From: Rhodoferax sp. OV413
GTDB taxonomy: Bacteria; Pseudomonadota; Gammaproteobacteria; Burkholderiales; Burkholderiaceae_C
Direction of reading: 5' to 3'
DNA: 39,532 nt
Assembly: GCF_945881795.1 (NCBI RefSeq)
Contig: NZ_CAMCVG010000013.1
Location: 1-39,532, forward strand
Positions 8,177-17,503 of this stretch are shown in pieces (position 1 is the first letter of the stretch; every line of letters begins with the position of its first letter). Both the position numbers and the translations under genes were made by a program. The notes under the pieces are model-generated. The model ran no database searches and was not told where the DNA came from. It was given only the letters and a program-made list of their open reading frames with translations.

Positions 8177-10480
8177 TTACAGCGTATCGGTAAAGCTGCG
8201 CAGCTTGTCCGAGCGGCTGGGGTGCTTGAGCTTGCGAAGCGCCTTGGCTTCAATCTGGCGAATGCGTTCACGGGTCACGTCGAACTGCTTGCCAACCTCT
8301 TCCAGCGTATGGTCGGATGTCATCTCGATACCGAAACGCATGCGCAGAACCTTGGCTTCACGGGGAGTCAGGCTGTCCAGAATGTCCTTCACCACATCGC
8401 GCAGGCCGGCCTGCATGGCCGCTTCCATAGGCGCGGTGTTCGCGCTGTCTTCGATGAAGTCGCCCAGGTGGCTGTCGTCGTCGTCCCCGATCGGTGTTTC
8501 CATGGAGATGGGCTCCTTGGCGATCTTCATGATCTTGCGGATCTTGTCTTCGGGGATTTCCATCTTCGCGGCTAACACCGACGCATCCGGCTCGAAGCCG
8601 AACTCCTGCAGATGCTGGCGGCTGATGCGGTTCATCTTGTTGATGGTCTCGATCATGTGGACCGGAATACGGATGGTGCGCGCCTGGTCCGCAATCGAGC
8701 GGGTGATGGCCTGGCGGATCCACCAGGTGGCATAGGTCGAGAATTTGTAACCGCGGCGGTATTCAAACTTGTCCACCGCCTTCATCAGGCCGATGTTGCC
8801 TTCCTGAATCAGATCGAGGAACTGCAGCCCGCGGTTGGTGTATTTCTTGGCAATCGAGATCACCAGCCGCAAGTTGGCCTCGATCATTTCTTTCTTGGCA
8901 GCGCGGGAGGCGTATTCGCCCTCGTTCATGCGCTTGTTGATGTCTTTGAGCCGGTCCAGCGGAACCACCACCTGCGCTTGCAGGTCGATCAGTTTTTGCT
9001 GCAGGTCCTGCACCGGCGGGATGTTGCGGCCCATGACGGCCGCCCATGGCTTGCCCGAGGCGGCTTGCTTTTCAATCCATTGCAGGTTCAGCAGGTTGGA
9101 GGCCACCCGGTTTCCGGCCTTGTCGCGTCCGCTGAAGTCAGCGATGAACAAGTCCTGCGAATAGCCGCACTTGTCCACGATGATGCGCCGCAATTCGCGC
9201 TCCTTCTTGCGCACATCGTCTACCTGCGAGCGCACCATGTCGCACAGCTTCTCGATGGCCTTGGCGGTGAAGCGGATGGTCATCAGCTCTTCGCTCAGAG
9301 CTTTTTGTGCCTTCACATAGGCGGGCGTGCCGTAGCCCTCCTTGTCGTAAATCTTGTGTACTTTCTCGAACAGCTCGCGCATATGGTCGAACCGTTCCAG
9401 CGCCTGCTTCTTGAGCTCTTCGAGCTTCTTGGTCAGTGCCTTGGAGCCGCCCTTGCCATCGTCGTCGTCGGCTTCGTCGAACTCGTCGAAGTCTTCTTCG
9501 GCCACATAGTCATCGGCCTCGTTGGGGTTGGAGAAGCCGTCCACCACAGTGGTGATGACGATCTTGCCTTCGCGGATATCTTCGCCCAGACGCAGGATTT
9601 CGGCGATGGTCGCAGGCGAGGCGGAGATCGCCTCCATCATGTCCATCAGGCCGCCTTCAATGCGCTTGGCGATTTCAATTTCGCCTTCGCGGGTTAGCAG
9701 TTCCACGGTGCCCATTTCGCGCATGTACATGCGCACCGGATCGGTGGTGCGGCCGAACTCGCTGTCCACAGTGGATAGAGCGGCTTCAGCTTCTTCTTCG
9801 GCTTCTTCAACGGTGGCTGCGGTCGAGACGTTGTTGTTCAGCAGCAGGGTTTCTGCGTCGGGGGTCTGTTCGTACACCGCCACGCCCATGTCGTTCAACA
9901 TGGAGATCACGACCTCCAGCGTTTCTGCATCGACCAGCTTGTCGGGCAAGTGGTCGGAGATCTCGCCGTGTGTCAGGTAGCCGCGGGTCTTGCCCAGCGT
10001 GATCAGGGCCTTCAGGCGCGCACGGCGCTTGGCCATGTCTTCTTCGGAGAGCACGGTCTCGTCCAGGCCGAACTCTTTCATCAAGGCGCGCTCTTTGGCC
10101 TTGCTGATCTTCATGCGCAGGGGCTTGACCTTTTCGCCGCCGGCGTCCGCCACTTCGGGCTCGCCGGCCAAATCCGCTTCAATGTCGGACATGTCCATAT
10201 CGTCAGCCGCCGCTGTGCCCGGGCCTGCTGCGGCTTTGGCACCGCGTTTGGTGGCGGCAGGTTTTTTAGCTGCTGCAGCCTTGGAGGCAGCCGGAGTTTT
10301 TACGGCAGCTTTCGGAGTCGCCTTCTCGGCGGGCTTTGCAGCTGCTTTGGCGGGCGCCTTGGGCTTGGTGGTTTCTTCCACCTCGGCCGCTACGCTGCTG
10401 GCCGGGGTTTTGGCTTTGGATTTTGTGGCGGGCACTGCCGGCGAATTTATTTCGGGCTTGACGGATTTCGAAGCGGGCAT
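8177..10480 (-). CDS. rpoD: RNA polymerase primary sigma factor RpoD (sigma-70)
   Basis: The 767-residue housekeeping sigma factor directs RNA polymerase to most promoters. Region 1.1 begins around residue 120 ([12 protein letters not shown]... [16 protein letters not shown]). The large non-conserved region follows, with an acidic patch ([16 protein letters not shown]). Region 2 has [19 protein letters not shown] for -10 recognition and melting. Region 3 is next, and region 4 has [24 protein letters not shown] for -35 recognition. It exceeds E. coli sigma-70 (613 residues) mainly by an N-terminal extension of about 100 residues rich in Ala, Lys and Pro, which resembles histone H1-like tails. 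Such tails are seen in other Burkholderiales. It lies behind dnaG, as in the classical macromolecular synthesis operon, but without rpsU. Confidence 0.98.
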   Translation of the reverse strand: MPASKSVKPEINSPAVPATKSKAKTPASSVAAEVEETTKPKAPAKAAAKPAEKATPKAAVKTPAASKAAAAKKPAATKRGAKAAAGPGTAAADDMDMSDIEADLAGEPEVADAGGEKVKPLRMKISKAKERALMKEFGLDETVLSEEDMAKRRARLKALITLGKTRGYLTHGEISDHLPDKLVDAETLEVVISMLNDMGVAVYEQTPDAETLLLNNNVSTAATVEEAEEEAEAALSTVDSEFGRTTDPVRMYMREMGTVELLTREGEIEIAKRIEGGLMDMMEAISASPATIAEILRLGEDIREGKIVITTVVDGFSNPNEADDYVAEEDFDEFDEADDDDGKGGSKALTKKLEELKKQALERFDHMRELFEKVHKIYDKEGYGTPAYVKAQKALSEELMTIRFTAKAIEKLCDMVRSQVDDVRKKERELRRIIVDKCGYSQDLFIADFSGRDKAGNRVASNLLNLQWIEKQAASGKPWAAVMGRNIPPVQDLQQKLIDLQAQVVVPLDRLKDINKRMNEGEYASRAAKKEMIEANLRLVISIAKKYTNRGLQFLDLIQEGNIGLMKAVDKFEYRRGYKFSTYATWWIRQAITRSIADQARTIRIPVHMIETINKMNRISRQHLQEFGFEPDASVLAAKMEIPEDKIRKIMKIAKEPISMETPIGDDDDSHLGDFIEDSANTAPMEAAMQAGLRDVVKDILDSLTPREAKVLRMRFGIEMTSDHTLEEVGKQFDVTRERIRQIEAKALRKLKHPSRSDKLRSFTDTL

Positions 10481-10698
10481 GCAAAGACCTCAGGACGACA
10501 AAACAGATGAACGACAGGGCGGGTTGCCGGCTACGTTGCGCGGGGCGGTGTAGTGGCGAGGCAGGGAATCCGATTCCCCAAAGGCAAGATGGGAGGGCGA
10601 TCATTTGGGATGCAGTCCTTGCGGTGAGGTGGCCATGTGATGAAGTGTTCACGTTGGCCGGGCCCGGAGGTGCTGCTGTCGCTCTTGCCGAACCGGAC

Positions 10699-10704
10699 AT
10701 TATA
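10699..10704 (-). promoter_or_regulatory. Candidate -10 element upstream of rpoD
   Basis: A perfect TATAAT is read on the minus strand immediately after the dnaG stop, about 220 bases before the rpoD start. No good -35 TTGACA is found 16-18 bases upstream, so this is only a candidate. The remaining 200 bases of leader show no RNA gene or second promoter that I can recognise. Confidence 0.35.
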
Positions 10705-10712
10705 GGCGCAAC

Positions 10713-12716
10713 TTAGTTGGCCGCCCCTGAGCCCGCGGCATTGACGGCTTGCAGGGAAATTTCGAGCTGTTTGCGCCGCAATTGCAAGTCGCGATAGCGT
10801 TGCAGGGCGTGGGAGTCTTGGCTTACCGCTGCAATGGCCTGCGTTTCCTGCACTTTGATGCGGTCAATCAGCATGCGGTTGAGCAGGTCGCGCAGCTCCG
10901 GCCCCGACGCGCTAACCGGTTCGGCCGCGATGAGCGGACCGGCGGTTAGTCGCTGGACTAAATCTTCGGCCGGGTGGCCTATGAACTCTTCTTTCAAGGT
11001 GCCGCGCGAGACCGGGCCGTGCTGATGCAGCTGGCTCTCCAGCCAGATAAACAATTCGCCGTGCGGCGACGGCAGTTCGCACAGCAGTGCGTGGTCTTCG
11101 CTGGAGAGAATGTCCCACAGCTCACTGTGGTTGAGCACGATGCGCGCTGCCAGATCGGCTCTGCTGTCCGGGCGCGACAAGGGGCCCGCGGCGCGCGGCG
11201 CGCCGCTTCGTTCGCCCTTACTGCGCGGGGTCCAGCCGTCTTTCTTCCAGGCGGTCTTCTTTTTCCATTCCTCGTGGGGGATCCAAGGCTCGGCAAATCC
11301 TGCGGGCTCTTCCAAGTGGGTGAAGCCGCTGTCTTGCAGCTTGCTGGTGGGGGGCGCCGCCGTATCAGCGCGGGGCACCGCAGCCTTGGGAGCGCCGGAT
11401 TTGGCGGCGCTGCTCGCCCACAAGGCGCCCAGCTCGCTGCTGCCCAGTTGTACCAGTTGGGCGATTTCTCCCAGCAGCTGCAATTTAAGCGCGCCCTCGG
11501 GCAGCTGGCTCCACAGGGGGCGTGCGTTGCTGGCCATGCGGGCGCGCCCTTCGGCGGTGGTGAGGTCGCAGCCCTCTTGCGCCGCCTCCATAAGAAAGCG
11601 GCTCAGGGGTGTGGCCTTGGCCACATAGTCGGCAAAGGCGTCTTTGCCGTAGGCGCGGATGAAGCTGTCGGGGTCGTGCTCGGCGGGCAAAAACAAGAAC
11701 TTGATGCTGCGCACATCGGTCGCAAAGGCCATGGCTCCGTCCAGCGCCTTGCGTGCCGCGCGCCGGCCGGCAGCGTCCCCGTCGAAGCTAAACACCACCG
11801 CATCGGTAAAGCGAAACAACTTTTGTACGTGTTCGTGCGTACAGGCCGTGCCCAGGGTGGCCACCGCATTGGGAAAACCCAGCTGTGCCAGTGCCACCAC
11901 GTCCATGTACCCCTCAGTCACCAGCACATAGCCGTGCTCCCGCAAGTGGCTGCGGGCCTCGAACAGGCCATAGAGCTCGCGCCCCTTGCTGAACACCGGC
12001 GTCTCGGGGGAATTGAGGTACTTGGGCTTCTCATCACCGAGCACGCGGCCGCCAAAGCCGATGCATTCGCCCTTGATGTTGCGGATGGGAAACATCACCC
12101 GGTCGCGGAAGCGATCGTAGCGTTTTTCTTCGGCGCCGCCCTCTGCCTCGTGCAGGATCACCAGGCCGCTTTCCACCAGCAACGGGTCGTCGTATTCAGG
12201 GAAAACACTTGCCAGAGTGCGCCAGCCCTCGGGGGAATAGCCCAGGCCGAATTGCTTGGCGACCTCGCCAGAGAGGCCCCGGCCCTTCAAGTAGTCGATG
12301 GCGCGGGGGGAGTCTTTGAGCCCGCGCTTGTAAGCGTCGCAGGCTTTCTCGAGCACGCTGCTGAGGGTGTTTTGCCGCTCACGCTGAGCGCGGGCTCGGG
12401 CGCGGTCCTGCGGGCTGCCTTCTTCCTCGGGCACGACCATACCGTATTGGCCGGCCAAATCTCTAACGGCTTCCACAAAAGTCATGCCGGCGTGGTCCAT
12501 CAAAAAGCTGATGGCGTTGCCGTTTTTTCCGCAGCCAAAGCAGTGGTAGAACTGCTTGGCGGGGCTCACCGAGAACGAGGGCGATTTCTCACCGTGGAAG
12601 GGGCACAGCCCCATGAAATTGGCGCCACCCTTTTTGAGCTGCACATAGCGGCCCACGATCTCCACCACGTCCGTGCGCGCGATCAGCTCCTGGATGAAGG
12701 TTTGCGGGATGCCCAT
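10713..12716 (-). CDS. dnaG: DNA primase DnaG
   Basis: The 667-residue primase makes RNA primers at the replication fork. The N-terminal zinc-binding domain has Cys38, His41, Cys59 and Cys62 (LCPFH ... FHCFGC-like pattern, here YHCFGC). The RNA polymerase core shows YLKGRGLSGE and FGGRVLGDEKPKYLNSPET. The TOPRIM domain has VTEGYMDVVAL and FDGDAAGRRAA with the metal-binding acidic residues. A Pro/Ala-rich linker (about 430-520) leads to the C-terminal helicase-interaction domain. It is followed by rpoD after 232 bases. It is divergent from the carboxymuconolactone-decarboxylase-like gene. Confidence 0.98.
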   Translation of the reverse strand: MGIPQTFIQELIARTDVVEIVGRYVQLKKGGANFMGLCPFHGEKSPSFSVSPAKQFYHCFGCGKNGNAISFLMDHAGMTFVEAVRDLAGQYGMVVPEEEGSPQDRARARAQRERQNTLSSVLEKACDAYKRGLKDSPRAIDYLKGRGLSGEVAKQFGLGYSPEGWRTLASVFPEYDDPLLVESGLVILHEAEGGAEEKRYDRFRDRVMFPIRNIKGECIGFGGRVLGDEKPKYLNSPETPVFSKGRELYGLFEARSHLREHGYVLVTEGYMDVVALAQLGFPNAVATLGTACTHEHVQKLFRFTDAVVFSFDGDAAGRRAARKALDGAMAFATDVRSIKFLFLPAEHDPDSFIRAYGKDAFADYVAKATPLSRFLMEAAQEGCDLTTAEGRARMASNARPLWSQLPEGALKLQLLGEIAQLVQLGSSELGALWASSAAKSGAPKAAVPRADTAAPPTSKLQDSGFTHLEEPAGFAEPWIPHEEWKKKTAWKKDGWTPRSKGERSGAPRAAGPLSRPDSRADLAARIVLNHSELWDILSSEDHALLCELPSPHGELFIWLESQLHQHGPVSRGTLKEEFIGHPAEDLVQRLTAGPLIAAEPVSASGPELRDLLNRMLIDRIKVQETQAIAAVSQDSHALQRYRDLQLRRKQLEISLQAVNAAGSGAAN

Positions 12717-12800
12717 GGAGCGATTGTAGGGAGCTGCTTTGCGCTGCGATACTGCGCCCCAGCCCGCCGGTTACGGCAAACACCTCAGGAGTTTCCCCGC

Positions 12801-13208
12801 ATGACAACACCCGCCCCCAGCCTTCCCGAGAGCAACCATCCCGAGGCATTTGCCCAAGGCCTTGCCACCCGCAGACAGGTGATGGGCGATGCGTTTGTGG
12901 ATGCGGCTCTCCGGGGTGCGACAACATTTACTGCCCCGATGCAGGAACACATTACTCGCGCAGCGTGGGGCGATGTGTGGCAGCGCCCCGGGCTGGAGCT
13001 CAAAACCCGCAGCCTGATCACGGTCGCTTTGCTGACCGCGCTGGGCAAGCAGCAGGAGCTTAAAGGCCATGTGCGAGGCGCGCTCAACAACGGCGCCACG
13101 CCCGAGGAGATTCAGGAGGTGCTACTTCATGCCGCGGTGTACTGCGGAGTGCCTGCGGCGGTGGATGCCTTTCGCTCGGCCAACGAGGTGGTCTCTGCGC
13201 AGTCCTGA
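12801..13208 (+). CDS. Carboxymuconolactone decarboxylase family protein
   Basis: The 135-residue protein matches the PcaC type of the CMD family across its length: R-x-V-M-G-D-A-F-V near the N-terminus, ITRAAWGDVWQRPGLELKTRSLITVALLTALGK, then HVRGALNNGATPEEIQEVLLHAAVYCGVPAAVDAF. True PcaC decarboxylates 4-carboxymuconolactone in protocatechuate degradation. It lacks the CxxC pair of AhpD-like peroxidase relatives, which supports the PcaC-like assignment. No other protocatechuate genes are adjacent, so the substrate remains open. The ATG at 12801 has AGGAG a short distance upstream, whereas the longer upstream frame is simply antisense to dnaG. Confidence 0.82.
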   Translation: MTTPAPSLPESNHPEAFAQGLATRRQVMGDAFVDAALRGATTFTAPMQEHITRAAWGDVWQRPGLELKTRSLITVALLTALGKQQELKGHVRGALNNGATPEEIQEVLLHAAVYCGVPAAVDAFRSANEVVSAQS

Positions 13209-13245
13209 TGTCATGCCAACCCGCGAGACCGCGGCGAAGGCGTGA

Positions 13246-13548
13246 TCACAGGTCCATGAGCAGCTGCGCCGGCGACACGTCGAGCGAGTCAGCGAGCGCA
13301 ACGAGAACCAACAAAGTGGGATTGGCCGAGCCGGATTCGATGCGGCTCAGGTAGGTGCGGTAAATCCCGCATCGCTCTGCCAACACCTCCTGTGAGACGT
13401 CTAGTTCCTGTCTCAGCAGTTTGATCCGTTTTCCAACGATGAGCTTGTAATTTATCTGGTCTTTATTCACGGCGGGAGTGTCCGGCGATGGCGTTTTATT
13501 ACCAACACATTCATTCACACAGCTTGTTAAATCGTCCGGATTTTCCAT
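13246..13548 (-). CDS. Small XRE-family helix-turn-helix regulator
   Basis: The 100-residue protein has a roughly 35-residue variable N-terminus and then one HTH_3 domain: GKRIKLLRQELDVSQEVLAERCGIYRTYLSRIESGSANPTLLVLVALADSLDVSPAQLL. The recognition helix is around IYRTYLSRIE. I chose the ATG at 13548 because GGAGG stands at the proper distance upstream; the frame stays open to 13695 but has no ribosome-binding site there. Such small XRE proteins often resemble restriction-modification C proteins or autoregulated repressors. No restriction genes are near. It is divergent from scoA, so it may control scoAB (inference). Confidence 0.78.
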   Translation of the reverse strand: MENPDDLTSCVNECVGNKTPSPDTPAVNKDQINYKLIVGKRIKLLRQELDVSQEVLAERCGIYRTYLSRIESGSANPTLLVLVALADSLDVSPAQLLMDL

Positions 13549-13659
13549 GGTGGCGAGTCCTCCAAAGGCACCATGGTGGTGCGAACTTAAAGAAATTTCC
13601 GTGCGCTGGCGCGCATCAATCCGGCGCAGACTGCTTCTTTTTTTGTAGCAATTGAATTT

Positions 13660-13671
13660 GCCCTCGAGGGC
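13660..13671. promoter_or_regulatory. 12-base perfect palindrome, candidate operator
   Basis: GCCCTCGAGGGC lies mid-way in the 223-base gap between the divergent XRE regulator and scoA genes. Its symmetry and position suit binding of a dimeric regulator such as the adjacent XRE protein. No second copy was noticed in the window, and no clear promoter elements could be assigned around it. Confidence 0.35.
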
Positions 13672-13771
13672 GTCAGTGTAGTGTCGCAGCGCCAAACGGC
13701 ATCCGGCCCTGTCAAGGTTACGTAGTATCGTTATGTCTGTGTTGTTTCAAACTTCCCAGGAGATTTGCGCA

Positions 13772-14479
13772 GTGAACAAGATTTTCCCCAGCGCCGCGGC
13801 GGCGCTTCAAGGCATCATCCAGGACGGCCAGTTGCTGGCGGTGGGCGGTTTCGGGCTGTGCGGTATTCCTGAGGCGCTGATTGACGCGCTGCGGGACAGC
13901 GGCGCGAAGAACCTGGTTGCCATCTCCAACAACGCCGGTGTGGACGGCTTTGGCCTGGGCAAGCTGCTGGAGACCCGGCAGATCAAAAAAATGATCTCCA
14001 GCTACGTGGGCGAAAACAAGGAATTCGAGCGCCAGTACCTGGCCGGCGAGCTGGAGCTGGAATTCACTCCCCAAGGCACGCTGGCCGAAAAGCTGCGCGC
14101 AGGCGGCGCGGGCATTCCGGCCTTTTTCACCAAGACCGGCGTGGGCACCATCGTGGCCGATGGCAAGGAGCTGCGCGAGTTTGATGGCGAGACCTATGTG
14201 ATGGAGCGCTCGCTGGTGCCGGATGTGGCGCTGGTGAAGGCGTACCGCGCCGACAAGTCGGGCAACCTGCAGTTCCGCTTTACCGCCCGCAACTTCAACC
14301 CCGCCGTGGCCATGGCCGGCAAGATCACCGTGGTGGAAGTGGAAGAAATCGTCGAGACCGGTGACATCGCCCCCGATATGGTGCACCTGCCGGGCATTTA
14401 TGTGCACCGTATCGTGCTCAACGCCACACCCGAGAAGCGCATCGAAAAGCGCACCGTCACCGAAAAGGCCGGCGCCTAA
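13772..14479 (+). CDS. scoA: 3-oxoacid CoA-transferase subunit A
   Basis: This alpha subunit (235 residues) of a two-subunit class I CoA-transferase moves CoA from succinyl-CoA to acetoacetate or a related 3-oxo acid. Visible motifs are [17 protein letters not shown] (CoA-transferase signature 1), [13 protein letters not shown]-equivalent [29 protein letters not shown] and DVALVKAY. The pattern fits succinyl-CoA:3-ketoacid transferase better than 3-oxoadipate transferase (PcaI), but the families are close. I chose GTG at 13772 because AGGAG lies 9 bases upstream and the protein then begins with the family-typical NKIFPS. The ATG at 13733 has no ribosome-binding site. The partner gene follows after 33 bases. 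Confidence 0.92.
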   Translation: MNKIFPSAAAALQGIIQDGQLLAVGGFGLCGIPEALIDALRDSGAKNLVAISNNAGVDGFGLGKLLETRQIKKMISSYVGENKEFERQYLAGELELEFTPQGTLAEKLRAGGAGIPAFFTKTGVGTIVADGKELREFDGETYVMERSLVPDVALVKAYRADKSGNLQFRFTARNFNPAVAMAGKITVVEVEEIVETGDIAPDMVHLPGIYVHRIVLNATPEKRIEKRTVTEKAGA

Positions 14480-14512
14480 GCCCGCCGCTACAGAACAAGC
14501 AGGAGTCTCACC

Positions 14513-15151
14513 ATGAGCTGGAATCAAGACCAAATGGCAGCCCGCGCCGCCCACGAGCTGGAAGACGGGTTTTATGTGAACCTGGGCATCGGCATCCCGA
14601 CCCTGGTGGCCAACCATGTGCCCGCCGACAAAGAGGTGTGGCTGCAAAGCGAAAACGGCATGCTCGGCATTGGCGCTTTTCCCACCGAGGACGAGGTGGA
14701 CGCCGACCTGATCAACGCCGGTAAGCAAACCGTCACCACCATCAAGGGCAGCAGCATCTTTGGCTCCGACCAGAGCTTTGCCATGATCCGCGGCGGCAAG
14801 ATCAATTTGTCCATCCTGGGCGCCATGCAGGTGAGCGAGAAGGGCGACCTGGCCAACTGGATGATCCCGGGCAAGATGGTTAAGGGCATGGGCGGCGCCA
14901 TGGATCTGGTGGCCGGCGTGAAGCGCGTGATTGTGTTGATGGAGCACGTCGCCAAAAAGAAAGACGGCACCAGCGACCTCAAAATTCTGCCCTCCTGCAC
15001 CCTGCCGCTGACCGGCGTAGGCGTGGTGGACCGCATCATCACCGACCTGGGCGTGATGGACGTGACCCCCGAGGGCCTGAAGCTCATTGAGCTGGCCCCC
15101 GGTGTGAGCCGCGAGGAGATTCAGTCCAAAACCGGCGTTCGTCTGCTCTGA
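14513..15151 (+). CDS. scoB: 3-oxoacid CoA-transferase subunit B
   Basis: This 212-residue beta subunit carries the catalytic Glu in the SENGMLGIG signature, which forms the glutamyl-CoA intermediate. Other family segments are [15 protein letters not shown] near the N-terminus, [19 protein letters not shown] and the C-terminal [28 protein letters not shown] precedes the ATG. Together with scoA it allows use of acetoacetate, or entry of 3-oxo acids from aromatic or hydroxybutyrate catabolism, into central metabolism. Confidence 0.94.
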   Translation: MSWNQDQMAARAAHELEDGFYVNLGIGIPTLVANHVPADKEVWLQSENGMLGIGAFPTEDEVDADLINAGKQTVTTIKGSSIFGSDQSFAMIRGGKINLSILGAMQVSEKGDLANWMIPGKMVKGMGGAMDLVAGVKRVIVLMEHVAKKKDGTSDLKILPSCTLPLTGVGVVDRIITDLGVMDVTPEGLKLIELAPGVSREEIQSKTGVRLL

Positions 15152-15202
15152 ATCCAGGCTCTGGTACGGGTAAGATGCCGCGTGTCGCATCTGAGGTAAA
15201 TC

Positions 15203-15697
15203 ATGTCCAAAGCGCTTAAATTTCTCACGTTTTTATTCCTGTTGGTGTTTATCACCACCGGTGCTTTCATGGTTCTCATCGTGAATGCGGATGAGACCTC
15301 GCCGGCCTGGATCGCGCTCTTGGTGCGCAACCATGCCATCGTGTACGCGTGGCATCTGGGTTGCTGGATGGTGCTGGGCATGTTCACCAGCTACTACTGG
15401 GATTTGTTCAACCTTGGGAGAGGGCTCGAATCCATGGAGGCGCTGCGCATCGGCCTGCCGCTGATGGTGTCGCCCTTTGTGTTCATGCCGGTTTACAACC
15501 TCTGGCTGGCTTCCAGCTCGCAAAGCTACATGCTGTTTGCGGTGATTGCCATCCAAAGCGGTTTCTTCTGGCAGGCGCTGCTGACCAAAGTCGCGCCCCT
15601 GGACCGGCCCACGCCCATTCCATGGTCGGTGAACAACAACACCGCCACCCGCACGCCCCGCGGTGCCAGCAACAGCCAAGGGCCGGAGCTGGGCTGA
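15203..15697 (+). CDS. Small multi-pass membrane protein of unknown function
   Basis: I do not recognise this 164-residue protein. Four hydrophobic segments can be seen at about 6-28, 47-66, 83-103 and 108-127, separated by short loops. A polar, Pro/Asn/Thr-rich tail of about 35 residues follows (PIPWSVNNNTATRTPRG). The second segment is rich in aromatic residues and carries His51 and Cys54. It starts 51 bases after scoB in the same direction with GAGG upstream of the ATG, so it may share the transcript. There is no sign of a transporter motif. It is convergent with the dehydrogenase gene, 33 bases away. Confidence 0.75.
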   Translation: MSKALKFLTFLFLLVFITTGAFMVLIVNADETSPAWIALLVRNHAIVYAWHLGCWMVLGMFTSYYWDLFNLGRGLESMEALRIGLPLMVSPFVFMPVYNLWLASSSQSYMLFAVIAIQSGFFWQALLTKVAPLDRPTPIPWSVNNNTATRTPRGASNSQGPELG

Positions 15698-15730
15698 TCC
15701 CTTTTGAGTTTTTCGCTTGGTATCGGTGGC

Positions 15731-17212
15731 TTACTTGAGGATGTCACCCAGGCAGAGGTACTTCACCTCCACATAGTCATCCATGCCCATGTGTGAGCCT
15801 TCGCGGCCCAGACCGGACTGCTTCACGCCACCGAAGGGCACGTGTTCGGTGGCCAGAATGCCCACATTTACCCCCACCATGCCGTACTCCAGCGCCTCGC
15901 CCACCCGGTAGATACGGCCGATGTCGCGGCTGTAGAAGTAGGCAGCCAGGCCGAATTCGGTGGCGTTGGCCGCGTCAATGGCCTGCTGCTCGGTCTCGAA
16001 CCGGAACACCGGCGCAAACGGCCCGAAGGTTTCTTCCCGGGCGCAGAGCATGTCGGCACTGGCGCCGGACACCACGGTGGGCTCAAAGAACTGACCTTGC
16101 AGGGCTTTGCCGCCAGTCTCGAGCTTGCCGCCCTTGGCCAGTGCGTCTTCCACATGGCGCCGGACCTTGGCCACCGCCGCGTCCTCAATCAGCGGACCCT
16201 GCACCACGCCGTCTTCAAAGCCGTTGCCCACTTTCATGGTTCGCACTTTGGCGGTGAACTTGGCGACAAACGCCTCGTACACGCCCGCCTGCACATAAAA
16301 GCGGTTGGCGCAGACACAGGTTTGGCCGGCATTGCGGTATTTGCTGGCCAGTGCGCCTTCCACCGCGGAGTCCACATCCGCGTCATCGAACACGATGAAC
16401 GGCGCATTGCCACCCAGCTCCAACGACAGCTTTTTCACCGTGGGGGCGCACTGCGCCATCAGGATGCGGCCCACCTCGGTGGAGCCGGTGAAGCTCAGGT
16501 GGCGCACCACATCGCTTTCGCACAGCACTTTGCCCACCGCCACCGATTGCGCAGCGTCGGCGGTAATCATGTTGAGCACGCCGGCCGGAATGCCGGCCCG
16601 AACGGCCAGCTCAGCCGCTGCCAGCGCGGTCAGGGGCGTGAGCTCTGCCGGTTTGATGATGACCGGGCAGCCGGCAGCCAGGGCAGGCGCCACCTTGCGG
16701 GTAATCATCGCCAGTGGAAAGTTCCACGGCGTAATCGCAGCGCACACGCCAATGGGCTGCTTGATGACCACGATGCGGCGGTTGTTGTCGAACTGGGGCA
16801 GGGTTTCGCCGTTCACGCGCTTGGCCTCTTCGGCAAACCATTCCACGAAGCTGGCGCCATAGGCGATTTCGCCCTTGGCCTCGGCGAAGGGCTTGCCCTG
16901 CTCGGTGGTCATGATGCGGGCCAGGTCTTCCTGGTTGGCCATCAGCAAATCAAACCACTTGCGCAGGATGATGCTGCGCTCCTTGGCGGTCTTGCTGCGC
17001 CAGGCCGGCCAGGCGGCGTTGGCAGCGGCTATGGCCGTCGCGGCGTCTGCGGGGCCGAGGTTGGCAACGTCGGCAATTGCTTGGCCGTTGGCCGGGTCGG
17101 TCACCGCAAATCGGCTGGCGCCCGCCACCCATTGCCCGTTGATGAGCGCGTCGGTCTTGAGCAGGCTGGGGTCCTTCAGAAGGGCCAGCTGCGGATGCGG
17201 GGTGTTGGACAT
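15731..17212 (-). CDS. gabD: Succinate-semialdehyde dehydrogenase (NAD(P)+)
   Basis: The 493-residue aldehyde dehydrogenase most resembles GabD. The cofactor fold shows TPWNFPLAMITRK (about 161-173) and FTGSTEVGR (241-249). The catalytic Glu265 lies in SLELGGNAP and the nucleophile Cys299 in AGQTCVCANR. The adjacent second Cys301 matches the GabD-type CxC that gives redox sensitivity in some members. It oxidises succinate semialdehyde to succinate, closing GABA or related catabolic routes. The gene follows a DapA-like aldolase and a transporter remnant on the same strand. An oxidation of 2-oxoglutarate semialdehyde or another semialdehyde made by that aldolase branch is a possible alternative. 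Confidence 0.9.
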   Translation of the reverse strand: MSNTPHPQLALLKDPSLLKTDALINGQWVAGASRFAVTDPANGQAIADVANLGPADAATAIAAANAAWPAWRSKTAKERSIILRKWFDLLMANQEDLARIMTTEQGKPFAEAKGEIAYGASFVEWFAEEAKRVNGETLPQFDNNRRIVVIKQPIGVCAAITPWNFPLAMITRKVAPALAAGCPVIIKPAELTPLTALAAAELAVRAGIPAGVLNMITADAAQSVAVGKVLCESDVVRHLSFTGSTEVGRILMAQCAPTVKKLSLELGGNAPFIVFDDADVDSAVEGALASKYRNAGQTCVCANRFYVQAGVYEAFVAKFTAKVRTMKVGNGFEDGVVQGPLIEDAAVAKVRRHVEDALAKGGKLETGGKALQGQFFEPTVVSGASADMLCAREETFGPFAPVFRFETEQQAIDAANATEFGLAAYFYSRDIGRIYRVGEALEYGMVGVNVGILATEHVPFGGVKQSGLGREGSHMGMDDYVEVKYLCLGDILK

Positions 17213-17247
17213 GAAAAAGCTCCTGATTTATAGGTAAAAGTGCCGTT

Positions 17248-17293
17248 GGGGCTTACTGTTTATGCGCTAATAGCTATCAATATAGTAGCAAAA
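17248..17293 (-). repeat. Interspersed repeat copy 3 (between TRAP remnant and gabD)
   Basis: Read on the minus strand: TTTTGCTAC (complement of 17285-17293), a 7-base spacer, ATAGCTA, then TTAGCGCATAAACAG. The head directly follows the last recognisable codons of the TRAP-permease remnant, and the body reaches to within about 35 bases of the gabD start. Confidence 0.65.
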
Positions 17294-17500
17294 TGAGGGT
17301 TCCAGAGTCGGGAGGGCCAGCAGCAGGCACAAGAGCATCACCATAAACAACCGGCCTTCCCGCATCATCTCGCCGATTGGAGTGCCCGTCAGCGCCTTGG
17401 TGACAAACAGCAGCAACTACACACCAGAAAGCAACCCAGCACCAGAAACATCATGTTCACCAGCAGCAGGAACTGGGGGGGCGGTCTTTTGAAAAAGGGT
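17283..17500 (-). pseudogene. Remnant of a TRAP transporter large permease (DctM-type)
   Basis: Between the aldolase and gabD the minus strand holds two translatable fragments in different frames. The first, PPQFLLLVNMMFLVLGCFL, resembles an internal membrane helix of DctM/SiaM large permeases. After a few residues the frame hits a stop. The second frame reads LLLFVTKALTGTPIGEMMRE and then GRLFMVMLLCLLLALPTLEP, which resembles the C-terminal helices of the same family. The span is about 70 codons against about 425 in an intact permease, so most of the gene is deleted, with a frame change at the junction. The small subunit and binding-protein genes are absent. Family assignment is by eye and should be read as probable. 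Confidence 0.6.
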
Positions 17501-17503
17501 CTG

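Noticed and set aside
10481-10712. A small RNA or tRNA gene in the rpoD leader
   Set aside because: No cloverleaf, conserved T-loop or terminator could be found; only a candidate -10 element is seen.
10974-13208. 744-codon plus-strand frame covering dnaG and the PcaC-like gene
   Set aside because: The first 600 codons are antisense to dnaG; the real gene begins at 12801 with its own Shine-Dalgarno.
12801-15151. Beta-ketoadipate pathway operon (pcaC with pcaIJ)
   Set aside because: A PcaC-like gene and a CoA-transferase are near each other, but a minus-strand regulator gene lies between them, the transferase resembles the 3-ketoacid type more than PcaIJ, and no other pca genes are present.
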